16,540 nucleotides of DNA, taken from contig JASLOV010000192.1 in NCBI GenBank assembly GCA_030745285.1, positions 1 to 16,540 on the forward strand, given 5' to 3'. The DNA is from Dehalococcoidia bacterium (GTDB lineage: Bacteria > Chloroflexota > Dehalococcoidia > UBA2979). Below are positions 1-6,755 of this stretch, in pieces. Numbering within the stretch: position 1 is the first letter of the stretch; each line of letters starts with the position of its first letter. The translations under genes and the position numbers were made by a program. The notes under the pieces were generated by a model. It did not search any database. It was not told the DNA's origin and saw only the letters and a list, made by a program, of their open reading frames with translations.

Positions 1-837
1 GGCGCGGACGGCCCGTGGGGCGACTTCGTCGGCTTCGGCGTGAGCTTCGAGCAGGCCGTCGTCGGCCAGCTCAGCGGCTACGAGGACGACCGGCCGCTGA
101 CGATGGGCGGATTCTGCGACCCGCTGGTGGGCATCCACACCATCGTCGCACTGGAACTGGCGCTGCGGCGGCGCGAGCAGACCGGCGTGGGGATGGCCGT
201 CCAGGTGCCGCAATGCGAGGTGCTGGACAGCCTGCTGGGCCCGGAATTGATCGCGGTGCAGCACGGCGCACCGTCCCCGCTGCGCAAGGCGAACCACCAC
301 GAGTGGATGGCCCCGCACAACGCCTACCCCGTGGCCGGCGACGACGAGTGGATCACGATCGCCGTCGCCTCGGGCGGAGAGTTCGCCGCGCTGGCGCGAG
401 TTCTCGGGCAGCCCGGGCTGGCCGAGGACGGCCGCTTCGCCACCATCGAGTCACGCAAGGCGAACGAGGGGGCGCTGGACGTCGCCGTCGCCTCCGCCGT
501 CCGCGACCGCGAGCTCGGGGCGCTGGAGCGCGAGCTGCAGGCGGCGGGGGTGATGGGCTGCCGCATCGTGAAGCCCCACGAGCTGACGGAGGACGAGGGG
601 CTGCGGCACTTCGGGTTCTTCCAGACGATGACACGGGAGGTGAGCGGCACTCACCCGTACAAGACCTTCCCCTTCCGCTTCAGCGGATTCGAGCTCAGAC
701 ACTCGCGGGCCGCGCCGCTGCTGGGCGAGCACAACCACGAGATCCTCTCCGCCCTCGGCCTGACCGACGATGAGATAGCGCGACTGGAATCAGAGCAGGT
801 GATCGGCGACGCGCCAGCCGGGCTCCCGCCGGGCTAG
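1..837 (+). CDS. CaiB/BaiF family CoA-transferase, C-terminal part (5' end outside window)
   Basis: Reading frame 1 is open from the first base to a TAG stop at 835-837, giving 278 residues of a protein that begins upstream. The visible part matches the second half of CaiB/BaiF (class III CoA-transferase fold) proteins: a GGFCDPLVGIHTIVAL helix, a strand-turn ending in VQVPQCEVLDSLL, an APHNAYPVAGDDEWITIAV segment, and a C-terminal LLGEHNHEIL...LGLTDDEIARLE tail, which is typical of the family. At the position of the catalytic Asp of formyl-CoA transferase I read Glu (codon 217-219, QCEVL), so the reaction may be CoA transfer with a Glu nucleophile or something else. It would act on acyl-CoA thioesters in the cytoplasm; the substrate is unknown. 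The acyl-CoA dehydrogenase starts 62 bp downstream and could be co-transcribed, although a -10-like element lies between them. Confidence 0.9.
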   Translation, partial: GADGPWGDFVGFGVSFEQAVVGQLSGYEDDRPLTMGGFCDPLVGIHTIVALELALRRREQTGVGMAVQVPQCEVLDSLLGPELIAVQHGAPSPLRKANHHEWMAPHNAYPVAGDDEWITIAVASGGEFAALARVLGQPGLAEDGRFATIESRKANEGALDVAVASAVRDRELGALERELQAAGVMGCRIVKPHELTEDEGLRHFGFFQTMTREVSGTHPYKTFPFRFSGFELRHSRAAPLLGEHNHEILSALGLTDDEIARLESEQVIGDAPAGLPPG

Positions 838-859
838 CAGTCGAAGATGGCCGCGCGCT

Positions 860-867
860 GCTATGCT
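860..867 (+). promoter_or_regulatory. Candidate -10 element GCTATGCT
   Basis: An AT-richer octamer lies in the 62-bp gap before the acyl-CoA dehydrogenase, 32 nt ahead of its ATG. It fits the GCTAnnnT pattern seen upstream of four other units in this window. I see no convincing -35 hexamer. This is a pattern-based inference. Confidence 0.3.
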
Positions 868-899
868 GCCGCCGTGGATTCACTGTGGGAGGTGTTCTG

Positions 900-2090
900 A
901 TGGTCGATTTCGCCGATGACTCAGACGAGGCGGCATTCCGCGCCGAGGTGCGCCAGGTGATCACGGAGCACGCCCCCAGGAGCCGAGCCGGCCGCATGCG
1001 CAGAGCCGTGGAGGGCCTGAGCGACGAGGTGCGGCAGGAGCAGGCCGACTGGCGCGAAGCGCTGATCGAACGCCGCTGGATCGTGCCGAACTGGCCGACG
1101 GAGTACGGCGGCGCGGGGCTGCCGGTCAAGGACCAGTTCATCCTCAGCCAGGAACTGGCCGAGGCCGGCACATGGAACATCAGCGGACTGGGCACGATGA
1201 TGTTCGGCCCCACCCTGATCGTGCACGGGTCGAAGCAGCAGAAGCAGGAGCACCTGCCGAAGATCCTCGATGACTCGTACCAGTGGTGCCAGGGTTGGTC
1301 GGAGCCCGGCTCCGGCTCGGACCTCGCCTCGCTTCAGACGCGAGCGCTGCGCGACGGCGACGAGTACGTCATCAACGGCCAGAAGATCTGGACGAGCGGC
1401 GCGCACACCGCAGACGGCATGTACTTCATCGCGCGCACGGACCCGGACGCGCCGAAGCATCGCGGCATCTCCTTCTTCTGGATGAGCATGAAGCTGCCGG
1501 GGATCACGGTGCAGCCACTGGTGAACTTGGCGGACCAGCACAGCTTCAACGAGGTGTTCTTCGAAGACGTCCGTATCCCCGCCGATCACCTGATCGGCCA
1601 GGAGAATCGCGGCTGGTACCACGCCACCACCCTGCTGGACTACGAGCGTTCCGGCATCGGCAACTCCATCGGTACTCGACGGCAGGTCGAGCGCATGCTG
1701 GCGATGGCGAAGGAGCTGCCGCCGGAGCAGTCGATGCTCGGTCGCAATGAGATGGTGCGGCTGACGTTCGCGGACCGCATCGCCGACGCGGCCGTGGGGA
1801 TGCTCTTCTCGTTCCGCATCACGACGATGCAGTCCAAGGGCGAGATTCCGAACTACGAGGCGTCGGTGGCCAAACTCTTCAACTCGGAGATGACGCAGCG
1901 CATCGCGGCGCTGAACATCAAGCTCTTCGGGCTCTACGGCAACCTCGTCGACCCCGACCGCGAGGAGGGGGAGCGGGGCGTTGCGGCGCGCGCCTACCTC
2001 ACGGCGGTCTCGTCGACAATCGGCGGCGGCACCTCCGAGATCCAGCGCAACATCATCGCGACGCGCGGGCTGGGGCTGCCGCGCGGGTAG
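900..2090 (+). CDS. Acyl-CoA dehydrogenase (FadE-like)
   Basis: This 396-residue protein is a normal-length acyl-CoA dehydrogenase, a cytoplasmic FAD enzyme that oxidises acyl-CoA to 2-enoyl-CoA. The N-terminal helical domain contains PNWPTEYGGAGLP. The middle beta domain has the flavin/substrate signature GWSEPGSGSDLASLQTRA and then INGQKIWTSGA. The C-terminal helical domain ends with GGGTSEIQRNIIATRGLGLPR. The medium-chain-type catalytic Glu (the E of YEGT) is absent: the sequence reads IGGGT at residues 374-378. A Glu at residue 249 (LLDYERSGIG) occupies the helix-G site used by isovaleryl-CoA and long-chain dehydrogenases and is the likely base. ATG 900 is chosen over the in-frame GTG at 885 because GGAGGT (888-893) sits 6 nt before it. 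The electron acceptor and chain-length preference are not visible. Confidence 0.95.
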   Translation: MVDFADDSDEAAFRAEVRQVITEHAPRSRAGRMRRAVEGLSDEVRQEQADWREALIERRWIVPNWPTEYGGAGLPVKDQFILSQELAEAGTWNISGLGTMMFGPTLIVHGSKQQKQEHLPKILDDSYQWCQGWSEPGSGSDLASLQTRALRDGDEYVINGQKIWTSGAHTADGMYFIARTDPDAPKHRGISFFWMSMKLPGITVQPLVNLADQHSFNEVFFEDVRIPADHLIGQENRGWYHATTLLDYERSGIGNSIGTRRQVERMLAMAKELPPEQSMLGRNEMVRLTFADRIADAAVGMLFSFRITTMQSKGEIPNYEASVAKLFNSEMTQRIAALNIKLFGLYGNLVDPDREEGERGVAARAYLTAVSSTIGGGTSEIQRNIIATRGLGLPRG

Positions 2091-2094
2091 GACG

Positions 2095-2111
2095 AGCCGG
2101 CCGGGCCGGCT
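2095..2111. terminator. GC-rich palindromic hairpin after the acyl-CoA dehydrogenase
   Basis: AGCCGGC-CGG-GCCGGCT forms a perfect 7-bp stem with a 3-nt loop, beginning 4 nt after the stop codon at 2090. No T-tract follows, so it is at best a non-canonical terminator or an RNA 3'-end stabiliser. Its position between convergent genes supports a termination role. Confidence 0.4.
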
Positions 2112-2198
2112 GCTGATCGCGCTCGGCGAGGCCCTTCGACCTCGGCCGGCTGACCTTCGCGCCGGTCTACGAGCAGCTCCAGAGCTCACTACGGTCAC

Positions 2199-2222
2199 CC
2201 CCATCCCGGGGCCGTGATGGGG
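2199..2222. terminator. Second hairpin in the convergent gap (CCCCATC ... GATGGGG)
   Basis: A perfect 7-bp inverted repeat encloses a 10-nt loop. It lies 30 bp beyond the stop of the minus-strand enolase-superfamily gene and could serve its transcript. No T-tract is present on either strand. Apart from these two hairpins I see nothing recognisable in 2091-2252. Confidence 0.25.
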
Positions 2223-2252
2223 CCGGCGGCGCGCCCTACCCCACCCTCTCCG

Positions 2253-3374
2253 CTACGTAATCCGGCTCAGCCGAGCGCCCAGCCCGGGCCAGTCGACGGG
2301 CAACACCAGCGCACCGTCCTCGACGAGCTCCGGCGGCGTCAGCACCGCCGGCCGCCAGGCGACCTCGCCCCAGGCGAACTCCAGCGGTGCTGCATGCGCG
2401 ACGCCCGCCAGCGCACAGGCGCTCGCCAGCGTGCTGATCGGCCCGCTCGGGTTGTGCGGGGTGATGCGTGCGCCGCTGTCCCGGCTGGCCCGCGCGAGCT
2501 CCAGCAGTTCCCCGATCCCGCCGATGTGCTTGATGTCCGGCAGGTAGTAGTCGGCGGCGTCCGCGGCCAGGAAGGGATCGAAGGCGACCGCGCCGATCAG
2601 TCGCTCGCCGGTCGCGATCGGCAGCGACGCCGAACGGCGTACCGCCGCGACGTCGGCCGGGCCGTCCTCGTAGGGGACGGGGTCCTCGAGCCAGCCGACA
2701 TCGAGACGCCCGAGCGCGTCCGCAACCTCCAGGGCACTCGCCACGTCGAACCGCCAGTGACAGTCGACCAGCACGCGGACGGCCGCGCCGACCGCCTCGC
2801 GCACGGCGGCGACGCGAGCGATGCCCGGTTCCGCGAGCCGCCGGTGCGCGGCGGCCGGCGTGCCGTACGCGACCTCGTCGAAGGGCGCAAGCTTGATGAT
2901 GCGGAAGCCGTCCCGGACGGCCTGCGTCGCGCTGGCGGCGAACCCGTCCGGCGAACGGTCAACGGTCGCGCGATTGATGTTCGCGTAGAGCGGCACGGTC
3001 ACTCGCTCCGCTGACGCGCCGAGCAGCGCTGCCAGCCCGACGCCCTCGCGCTGAGCCGCCAGGTCCCAGAGCGCCTGCTCGACCGCGCTCGCCGCCGTCG
3101 CAGAGACCCGGCGCGGCGTACCGGGCGGCGTGGCGCCGTCGAGCACGCGCCACGCCTCGGGCGGCTCGGCCCAGGCGGTGCCGCGAACCTGCTCACCGAC
3201 GGCTCCGGCGAGCAGGCGCACAACGGCCTCGTCGTCACCGCTGTGGGATGCCTCGCCGAGGCCTCGGCGGCCATCGGAGTCGGTCAGCTCCAGGAAGACC
3301 CAGTCGCCGCGATGGTTGACCGCGCGGCGGGTAACGCGGACATCGCGGATGCCGAGGGGCCGGGGGTCAACCAT
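2253..3374 (-). CDS. Enolase-superfamily acid-sugar dehydratase, mandelate racemase subgroup (galactonate dehydratase-like)
   Basis: This 373-residue protein has an N-terminal capping domain (about 1-125) and a (beta/alpha)7-beta barrel. Counting from ATG 3374, the metal ligands are D204 (VLVDCHW), E230 (GWLEDP) and E257 (TGER). H206 follows D204 in the D-x-H arrangement of galactonate dehydratase. The base dyad is D280 (LPDIKHIGG) and H307 (TPHNPSGPIS). K161 (IIKLAPF) ends the second barrel strand and E332 (PLEF) lies late in the barrel. The spacings are close to those of E. coli galactonate dehydratase, so Mg-dependent dehydration of a sugar acid or a similar 2-hydroxy acid is the best guess; the substrate is open. 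The start is uncertain: GTG 3395 adds seven residues, and ATG 3374 has only a distant AAGGA. The gene is divergent from the arylsulfotransferase-like gene. Confidence 0.92.
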   Translation of the reverse strand: MVDPRPLGIRDVRVTRRAVNHRGDWVFLELTDSDGRRGLGEASHSGDDEAVVRLLAGAVGEQVRGTAWAEPPEAWRVLDGATPPGTPRRVSATAASAVEQALWDLAAQREGVGLAALLGASAERVTVPLYANINRATVDRSPDGFAASATQAVRDGFRIIKLAPFDEVAYGTPAAAHRRLAEPGIARVAAVREAVGAAVRVLVDCHWRFDVASALEVADALGRLDVGWLEDPVPYEDGPADVAAVRRSASLPIATGERLIGAVAFDPFLAADAADYYLPDIKHIGGIGELLELARASRDSGARITPHNPSGPISTLASACALAGVAHAAPLEFAWGEVAWRPAVLTPPELVEDGALVLPVDWPGLGARLSRIT

Positions 3375-3403
3375 CGGGAACGAATCCTTCGTCACGGATA
3401 CCC

Positions 3404-3411
3404 GCTACAAT
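3404..3411 (+). promoter_or_regulatory. Candidate -10 element GCTACAAT
   Basis: This octamer lies in the divergent gap, 33 nt before the small ORF at 3445 and 101 nt before the arylsulfotransferase-like start. TACAAT is one base from the sigma-70 -10 consensus. No clear -35 hexamer is visible at 16-18 bp upstream. Confidence 0.35.
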
Positions 3412-3444
3412 GCGGCCCCGCGCCGGCGACCGAAAGGGACGCGC

Positions 3445-3546
3445 ATGCCACCCCTGACCGCGTGGGCATCCGCAGCCGTCGCTCCGCAAGAACACCGAAA
3501 GGACACTGGCCGATGGGATGGTCCTCGCACCAGCAAACCGGACTGA
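3445..3546 (+). CDS. Possible 33-residue leader ORF overlapping the next gene's start
   Basis: ATG 3445 is preceded by AAAGGGA (3433-3439) at 5-nt spacing, a better ribosome-binding site than the one of the main gene. The frame stops at 3544-3546, overlapping the arylsulfotransferase-like start (3513) in another frame, so it could couple or restrain its translation. The peptide starts MPPLTAWASAAVAP and has two Trp; I recognise no family. In DNA this GC-rich a short open frame can arise by chance, so this is tentative. Confidence 0.25.
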   Translation: MPPLTAWASAAVAPQEHRKDTGRWDGPRTSKPD

Positions 3547-4679
3547 CGTTCCGCGACCCGGAGCAGAGCGCGCCCGGCTACACGCTGGTGACGCCGATGT
3601 TCGGCGACGGCTCGTACCTGGTCGACGGCGATGGCCTGATCGTGCACCGCTGGCAGTTCGAGGACTTCGACGCGGGCTACGCGAAGCTGCTGCCGTCCGG
3701 CAACCTGCTGGTGCGCGGCACCGACAGGAGCGTCGTGGTGCCGGACGACGTGCGCCTGCCGATGGCTCGCGACCGCGCCCGCCACGGCGCAGTGCGGGAA
3801 GTCGACTGGGACGGCAACGCCGTCTGGGAGTACGAGCACCACTACGTCCACCACGACATGCTGCGGCTCGACAACGGGAACACGCTGATGGGCCGCTGTG
3901 TCGTGCTACCGGAGGAGCTGGCGCGCGCGGTACAGGGCGGGCGGACACTCGGCGGGGGCCGCGAGGGCCGAGGGGGCAGCCGAGGCGGCGAGCTAATGTT
4001 CGGGGACGAGGTGATCGAGGTGGACCCGGCCGGCAACGAAGTCTGGAACACGCCGCTGTGGCAGCTGCTGGACCCGGAGCAGGACCCGATCTGCCCGGTC
4101 GAAGGCCGCCACGAATGGCTGCACCTCAACGGCATCGACCTCAACGCGGACGGCGACCTGCTGTTCTCGTGCCGCAACCCCAGCCGCGTCGGGCTCGTGG
4201 GGCGCAGCACGGGCGAGCTGCTGTGGAAGTTCGGCGCTCCGAACTGCCATCATCAGCACCATCCGACGGCGCTGCCAAACGGCAACGTCCAGATCTTCGA
4301 CAACGGCGCGCACATGCTCGCCCCCTCGCCGGTCTCCCGCGTGATCGAGGTCGACCCGGCGACGGACGAGATCGTGTGGAGCTACTACGGCACGCCTCGT
4401 GAGCAGTTCTTCAGCGGTCACATCTCCGGCGCGGAGCGGCTGGCGGACGGCCACGTCCTGATCTGCGAGGGCACCTCCGGCCGCATCTTCGAGGTGACGC
4501 GGTCGGGCGATGTCGTCTGGGAGTGGCACACGCCGTTCCGGGACGACAGCCCGACCGGCCCGACCCAGCAGGTCTTCCGGGCGCATCGCTACGCACCGAC
4601 GTTCGCGGGCCTCGCCGGCCGCGCGCTCGACACGGGCGCTCACCGCGCACAGAACGCTGCGCTGGGGCTGACGCCGTGA
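3513..4679 (+). CDS. Arylsulfotransferase (ASST)-like beta-propeller protein, no signal peptide
   Basis: This 388-residue protein resembles the arylsulfotransferase families (Pfam Arylsulfotran type), which move a sulfuryl group between phenolic compounds through a His-centred propeller site. Propeller blades show as repeats of the form LPSGNLLV, LDNGNTLMG, NADGDLLFSCRN, LPNGNVQIFDNG and LADGHVLICEG. Each is followed by strands of the type NEVWNTP, GELLWKFG, DEIVWSYYG and DVVWEWHTP. Candidate active-site histidines are H200/H204 (HEWLHLN), H246-H250 (HHQHH) and H303 (SGHISG). Unlike periplasmic ASST, it has no N-terminal hydrophobic segment, so it is probably cytoplasmic. ATG 3513 is chosen because AAAGGA (3498-3503) lies 9 nt upstream and the sequence before it reads like leader. 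The cytochrome gene follows 3 nt after the stop. The activity is inferred from the family; a non-enzymatic binding role is possible. Confidence 0.85.
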   Translation: MGWSSHQQTGLTFRDPEQSAPGYTLVTPMFGDGSYLVDGDGLIVHRWQFEDFDAGYAKLLPSGNLLVRGTDRSVVVPDDVRLPMARDRARHGAVREVDWDGNAVWEYEHHYVHHDMLRLDNGNTLMGRCVVLPEELARAVQGGRTLGGGREGRGGSRGGELMFGDEVIEVDPAGNEVWNTPLWQLLDPEQDPICPVEGRHEWLHLNGIDLNADGDLLFSCRNPSRVGLVGRSTGELLWKFGAPNCHHQHHPTALPNGNVQIFDNGAHMLAPSPVSRVIEVDPATDEIVWSYYGTPREQFFSGHISGAERLADGHVLICEGTSGRIFEVTRSGDVVWEWHTPFRDDSPTGPTQQVFRAHRYAPTFAGLAGRALDTGAHRAQNAALGLTP

Positions 4680-4682
4680 CTC

Positions 4683-5198
4683 GTGGCTGACGGGCGGCGA
4701 GCTCACCGAAGCCCGAGGGAGCGGAGAGGGGCGGCGCCCGCTCTGCCGGTCGCCCCGCTGCCGGTCGCCCTGCTGGCGGTCGCGATGGCGACGATGGCAG
4801 CGATGTCGGGATGCTCCGGAGCCGACGGTCCCACCTCGACCGATTCGGACGGCGATGCAGCGATGGCCGGGACGGTGGCACTCGGCGCTGCGCTCTACTC
4901 GGAAAGCTGCCAGGCGTGCCACGGCGACCGCGAAGGCGAAGGTAACAACGGCGTCGCCCCGCTCCACAACGAGCGGGGCCACACGTTCCATCACCCCGAC
5001 GCGCAGCTGATGGACATCATCCTGCACGGCAAACCGCCCGGGCTGATGCCGGCGTTCGAAGGACAGCTGACCGCGGAGCAGGTCGAGGCGATCATCTCGT
5101 TCATCAAGACCTGGTGGACCGCGGCGGACCTGGAGGTTCAGCAGGACATCTCCCGCCGCCACCAAGAGGCCCTGGACAAACAGCAGAGCGCCAAATGA
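4683..5198 (+). CDS. Lipoprotein c-type cytochrome (single heme)
   Basis: This 171-residue protein has an Arg-rich N-terminus, a hydrophobic stretch (about 17-41) and a lipobox-like AMSGC with Cys44, so it is probably exported and lipid-anchored. The linker after Cys44 is Ser/Asp/Gly-rich. The class I cytochrome c domain has the heme-binding CQACH (C76, C79, H80) and a distal Met ligand M122 in GLMPAF, then the C-terminal helix QLTAEQVEAIISFIKTWW. It would carry single electrons outside the membrane. GTG 4683 begins 3 nt after the propeller gene's stop and lacks a clear ribosome-binding site, which suggests translational coupling; no later start keeps the whole signal sequence. The redox partner is unknown. 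Confidence 0.9.
   Translation: MADGRRAHRSPRERRGAAPALPVAPLPVALLAVAMATMAAMSGCSGADGPTSTDSDGDAAMAGTVALGAALYSESCQACHGDREGEGNNGVAPLHNERGHTFHHPDAQLMDIILHGKPPGLMPAFEGQLTAEQVEAIISFIKTWWTAADLEVQQDISRRHQEALDKQQSAK
4740..4784 (+). repeat. Three degenerate 15-bp tandem repeats encoding the signal-sequence core
   Basis: Consecutive 15-bp units at 4740-4754, 4755-4769 and 4770-4784 encode ALPVA, PLPVA and LLAVA. The first two share CTGCCGGTCGCC exactly; the third differs at a few bases. They form most of the hydrophobic core of the cytochrome signal sequence. Confidence 0.7.
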
Positions 5199-5256
5199 CT
5201 GCGGCAGCCTGAGCTCCCGCCGGCCGCGCCCCGAACACCAGCTGATCCTCGCGCCT

Positions 5257-5275
5257 GAGGCCCCCGCCGGGCCTC
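5257..5275 (+). terminator. Hairpin after the cytochrome gene (GAGGCCC-CCGCC-GGGCCTC)
   Basis: A perfect 7-bp stem with a 5-nt loop starts 58 nt after the cytochrome stop codon and ends before the next candidate promoter. Downstream sequence has only a short TCTT, so it is not a canonical intrinsic terminator. The remainder of 5199-5298 shows nothing else I recognise. Confidence 0.4.
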
Positions 5276-5298
5276 CCGCAAGGGTCTTGAGTCCACGT

Positions 5299-5306
5299 AC
5301 TACAAT
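5299..5306 (+). promoter_or_regulatory. Candidate -10 element ACTACAAT
   Basis: It shares CTACAAT with the element at 3404-3411 and lies 41 nt before the preferred start of the flavin monooxygenase. TTGAGT at 5287-5292 resembles a -35 but is only 8 bp away, too close to act as one. Confidence 0.3.
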
Positions 5307-5316
5307 CCCCACATCG

Positions 5317-5331
5317 CGCCCCGACGGGGCG
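5317..5331 (+). other. Hairpin CGCCCC-GAC-GGGGCG in the leader of the flavin monooxygenase
   Basis: A perfect 6-bp all-GC stem with a 3-nt loop ends 16 nt before ATG 5348 and directly abuts the alternative ATG at 5333. If transcription starts just after the -10-like element at 5299-5306, the hairpin would form near the 5' end of the mRNA and could affect ribosome access or mRNA stability. Confidence 0.35.
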
Positions 5332-5347
5332 GATGAACAGGGGGGGC

Positions 5348-6682
5348 ATGCGCCAGATGTCACTCGTCGGATTCCTTCAGGCTCAGAACTGCACAACGAT
5401 CCCGGCCTCCTGGCGGCATCCGGAGGCGCGCACGGACTCGATGTCGCCTGACTACTACCGCCACATCGGGCACGTGCTCGAACGCGGCAAGTTCGACCTC
5501 GGCTTCTTCGACGACCGGCTGGCCATGCCCGACATGTACCGGGGCGACCACGGGCACACCGTCGAGCACGGCATCCGCTGCGTGAAGATGGACCCGGTGA
5601 CCGTGCTGATGACGATGGGGATGGCGACGAAGCACCTCGGGCTGGGCGCGACCTGCTCCACGACCTACTTCGAGCCGTTCGACGTCGCCCGCACCTTCGC
5701 CACCGTCGACCTGATGACGGAGGGACGCGCGGCCTGGAACGTAGTGACCTCCGTGAACGACAACGAAGCGCGCAACATGGGCAGCGAGCATCACATGGCG
5801 CACGACGAGCGCTACGACCAGGCCGACGAGTTCATGGAGGTCGTGCTCGGGCACTGGGACAGCTGGGACGACGATGCCGTGCTGGTGGACAGGAAGAACG
5901 GCGTCTTCGCCGACCCGACCAAAGTGCGCCGGCTCGACCACGATGGCGAGCACTACCGCTCGCGCGGCCCCTTCACGGTGCCGCGGTCACCCCAGGGGCA
6001 TCCGGTGGTGATCCAGGCCGGCTCCAGCCCCCGTGGCCTGGCCTTCGGCGCGCGCTGGGGCGAGCTGATCTTCGCCGCCTACGGCACGATCGAGAACGCG
6101 AAGGTGGAGTACGCGGCGATGAAGGAAGCGGCCACCTCCTACGGCCGCGACCCCGATCAGATGAAGATCGCGTCGCTCACGTTCCCCGTGGTCGCGGCGA
6201 CGCGGTCCGAGGCGGTGGAGAAGAAGGCCGCGTACGACGAGCTACCGAACGAGATCGACCAGCTCCCACTGCTCTCGGAGGCGCTGAACTTCGATTTCGC
6301 ATCCAAGGGCATGGACGAGGCCTTCAGCGACGAGGACCTGGAAGGGCTGCAGGGCATGCAGGCGCTGCGCGACGGCGTGGTGCGGCGCTCCGGCATCAAG
6401 AACCCGACCGTGCGGGACTTCATCCGCGTCAGCGGCCGCGGGCGCCTCGGCGACGGCTGGGTCGGCAGCGCGACGGAGATCGCCGATCAGCTCGAGGCCT
6501 GGTTCACGGAGCCGGCCTGCGACGGCTTCGTGGTCGGCCCGACGCACATCCCCGGGGCGTTCGAGGACTTCGTCGACCTCGTGGTCCCGGAACTGCAGCG
6601 CCGCGGACTCTACCGCGAGGAATACACCGGCACGACGCTTCGCGACCACCTCGGCCTGCGAATGCCGTCGCTTCGCGGCTAA
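5348..6682 (+). CDS. LLM-class flavin-dependent monooxygenase (NtaA/SnaA/DszA type)
   Basis: This 444-residue protein has the usual length and layout of the bacterial-luciferase-like NtaA/DszA/DmoA group, which use FMNH2 supplied by a separate reductase to oxygenate substrates such as nitrilotriacetate or organosulfur compounds. Family landmarks in order are SLVGFLQAQN with ASWRHP, a FDLGFFDDRLA strand, the GATCSTTYFEPFDVARTFATVD barrel region, GRAAWNVVTSVNDNEARNMG, HYRSRGPFTVPRSPQGHPVV, QAGSSPRGLAFGARWGELIF, and the late DGFVVGPTHIPGAFEDFVDLVVPELQRRG. No flavin reductase gene is in the window. Starts at 5333, 5348 and 5357 are all possible; 5348 (MRQMSLVGF) best fits family N-termini and follows a G-rich stretch. 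The gene stands between two hairpins and may be a single-gene unit or run into the DUF2235 gene 73 bp on. The substrate is unknown. Confidence 0.93.
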   Translation: MRQMSLVGFLQAQNCTTIPASWRHPEARTDSMSPDYYRHIGHVLERGKFDLGFFDDRLAMPDMYRGDHGHTVEHGIRCVKMDPVTVLMTMGMATKHLGLGATCSTTYFEPFDVARTFATVDLMTEGRAAWNVVTSVNDNEARNMGSEHHMAHDERYDQADEFMEVVLGHWDSWDDDAVLVDRKNGVFADPTKVRRLDHDGEHYRSRGPFTVPRSPQGHPVVIQAGSSPRGLAFGARWGELIFAAYGTIENAKVEYAAMKEAATSYGRDPDQMKIASLTFPVVAATRSEAVEKKAAYDELPNEIDQLPLLSEALNFDFASKGMDEAFSDEDLEGLQGMQALRDGVVRRSGIKNPTVRDFIRVSGRGRLGDGWVGSATEIADQLEAWFTEPACDGFVVGPTHIPGAFEDFVDLVVPELQRRGLYREEYTGTTLRDHLGLRMPSLRG

Positions 6683-6755
6683 CCGGCAAAGAGGCAGACG
6701 CTCTCATGTCACAGCGCCGCGAGCGCCAGCGAGCTGACTCAGCGGAGGATTGGCG

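Noticed and set aside
921..2204. 427-codon open frame on the minus strand opposite the acyl-CoA dehydrogenase
   Set aside because: The plus-strand frame carries all family motifs; the antisense product is low-complexity Arg/Ala-rich sequence with no recognisable domain, as expected in GC-rich DNA.
2214..3014. 266-codon plus-strand frame
   Set aside because: It is antisense to the enolase-superfamily gene, whose metal ligands are all intact, and its product is Arg/Gln-rich without motifs.
5287..5306. TTGAGT plus TACAAT as a full -35/-10 promoter
   Set aside because: The spacer is only 8 bp, far below the 16-18 bp needed for sigma-70 recognition, so only the -10-like part is kept.
3993..5396. 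467-codon minus-strand frame
   Set aside because: It runs antisense across the propeller and cytochrome genes and the gap after them; composition is Arg/Ala/Gly-biased with no domain.
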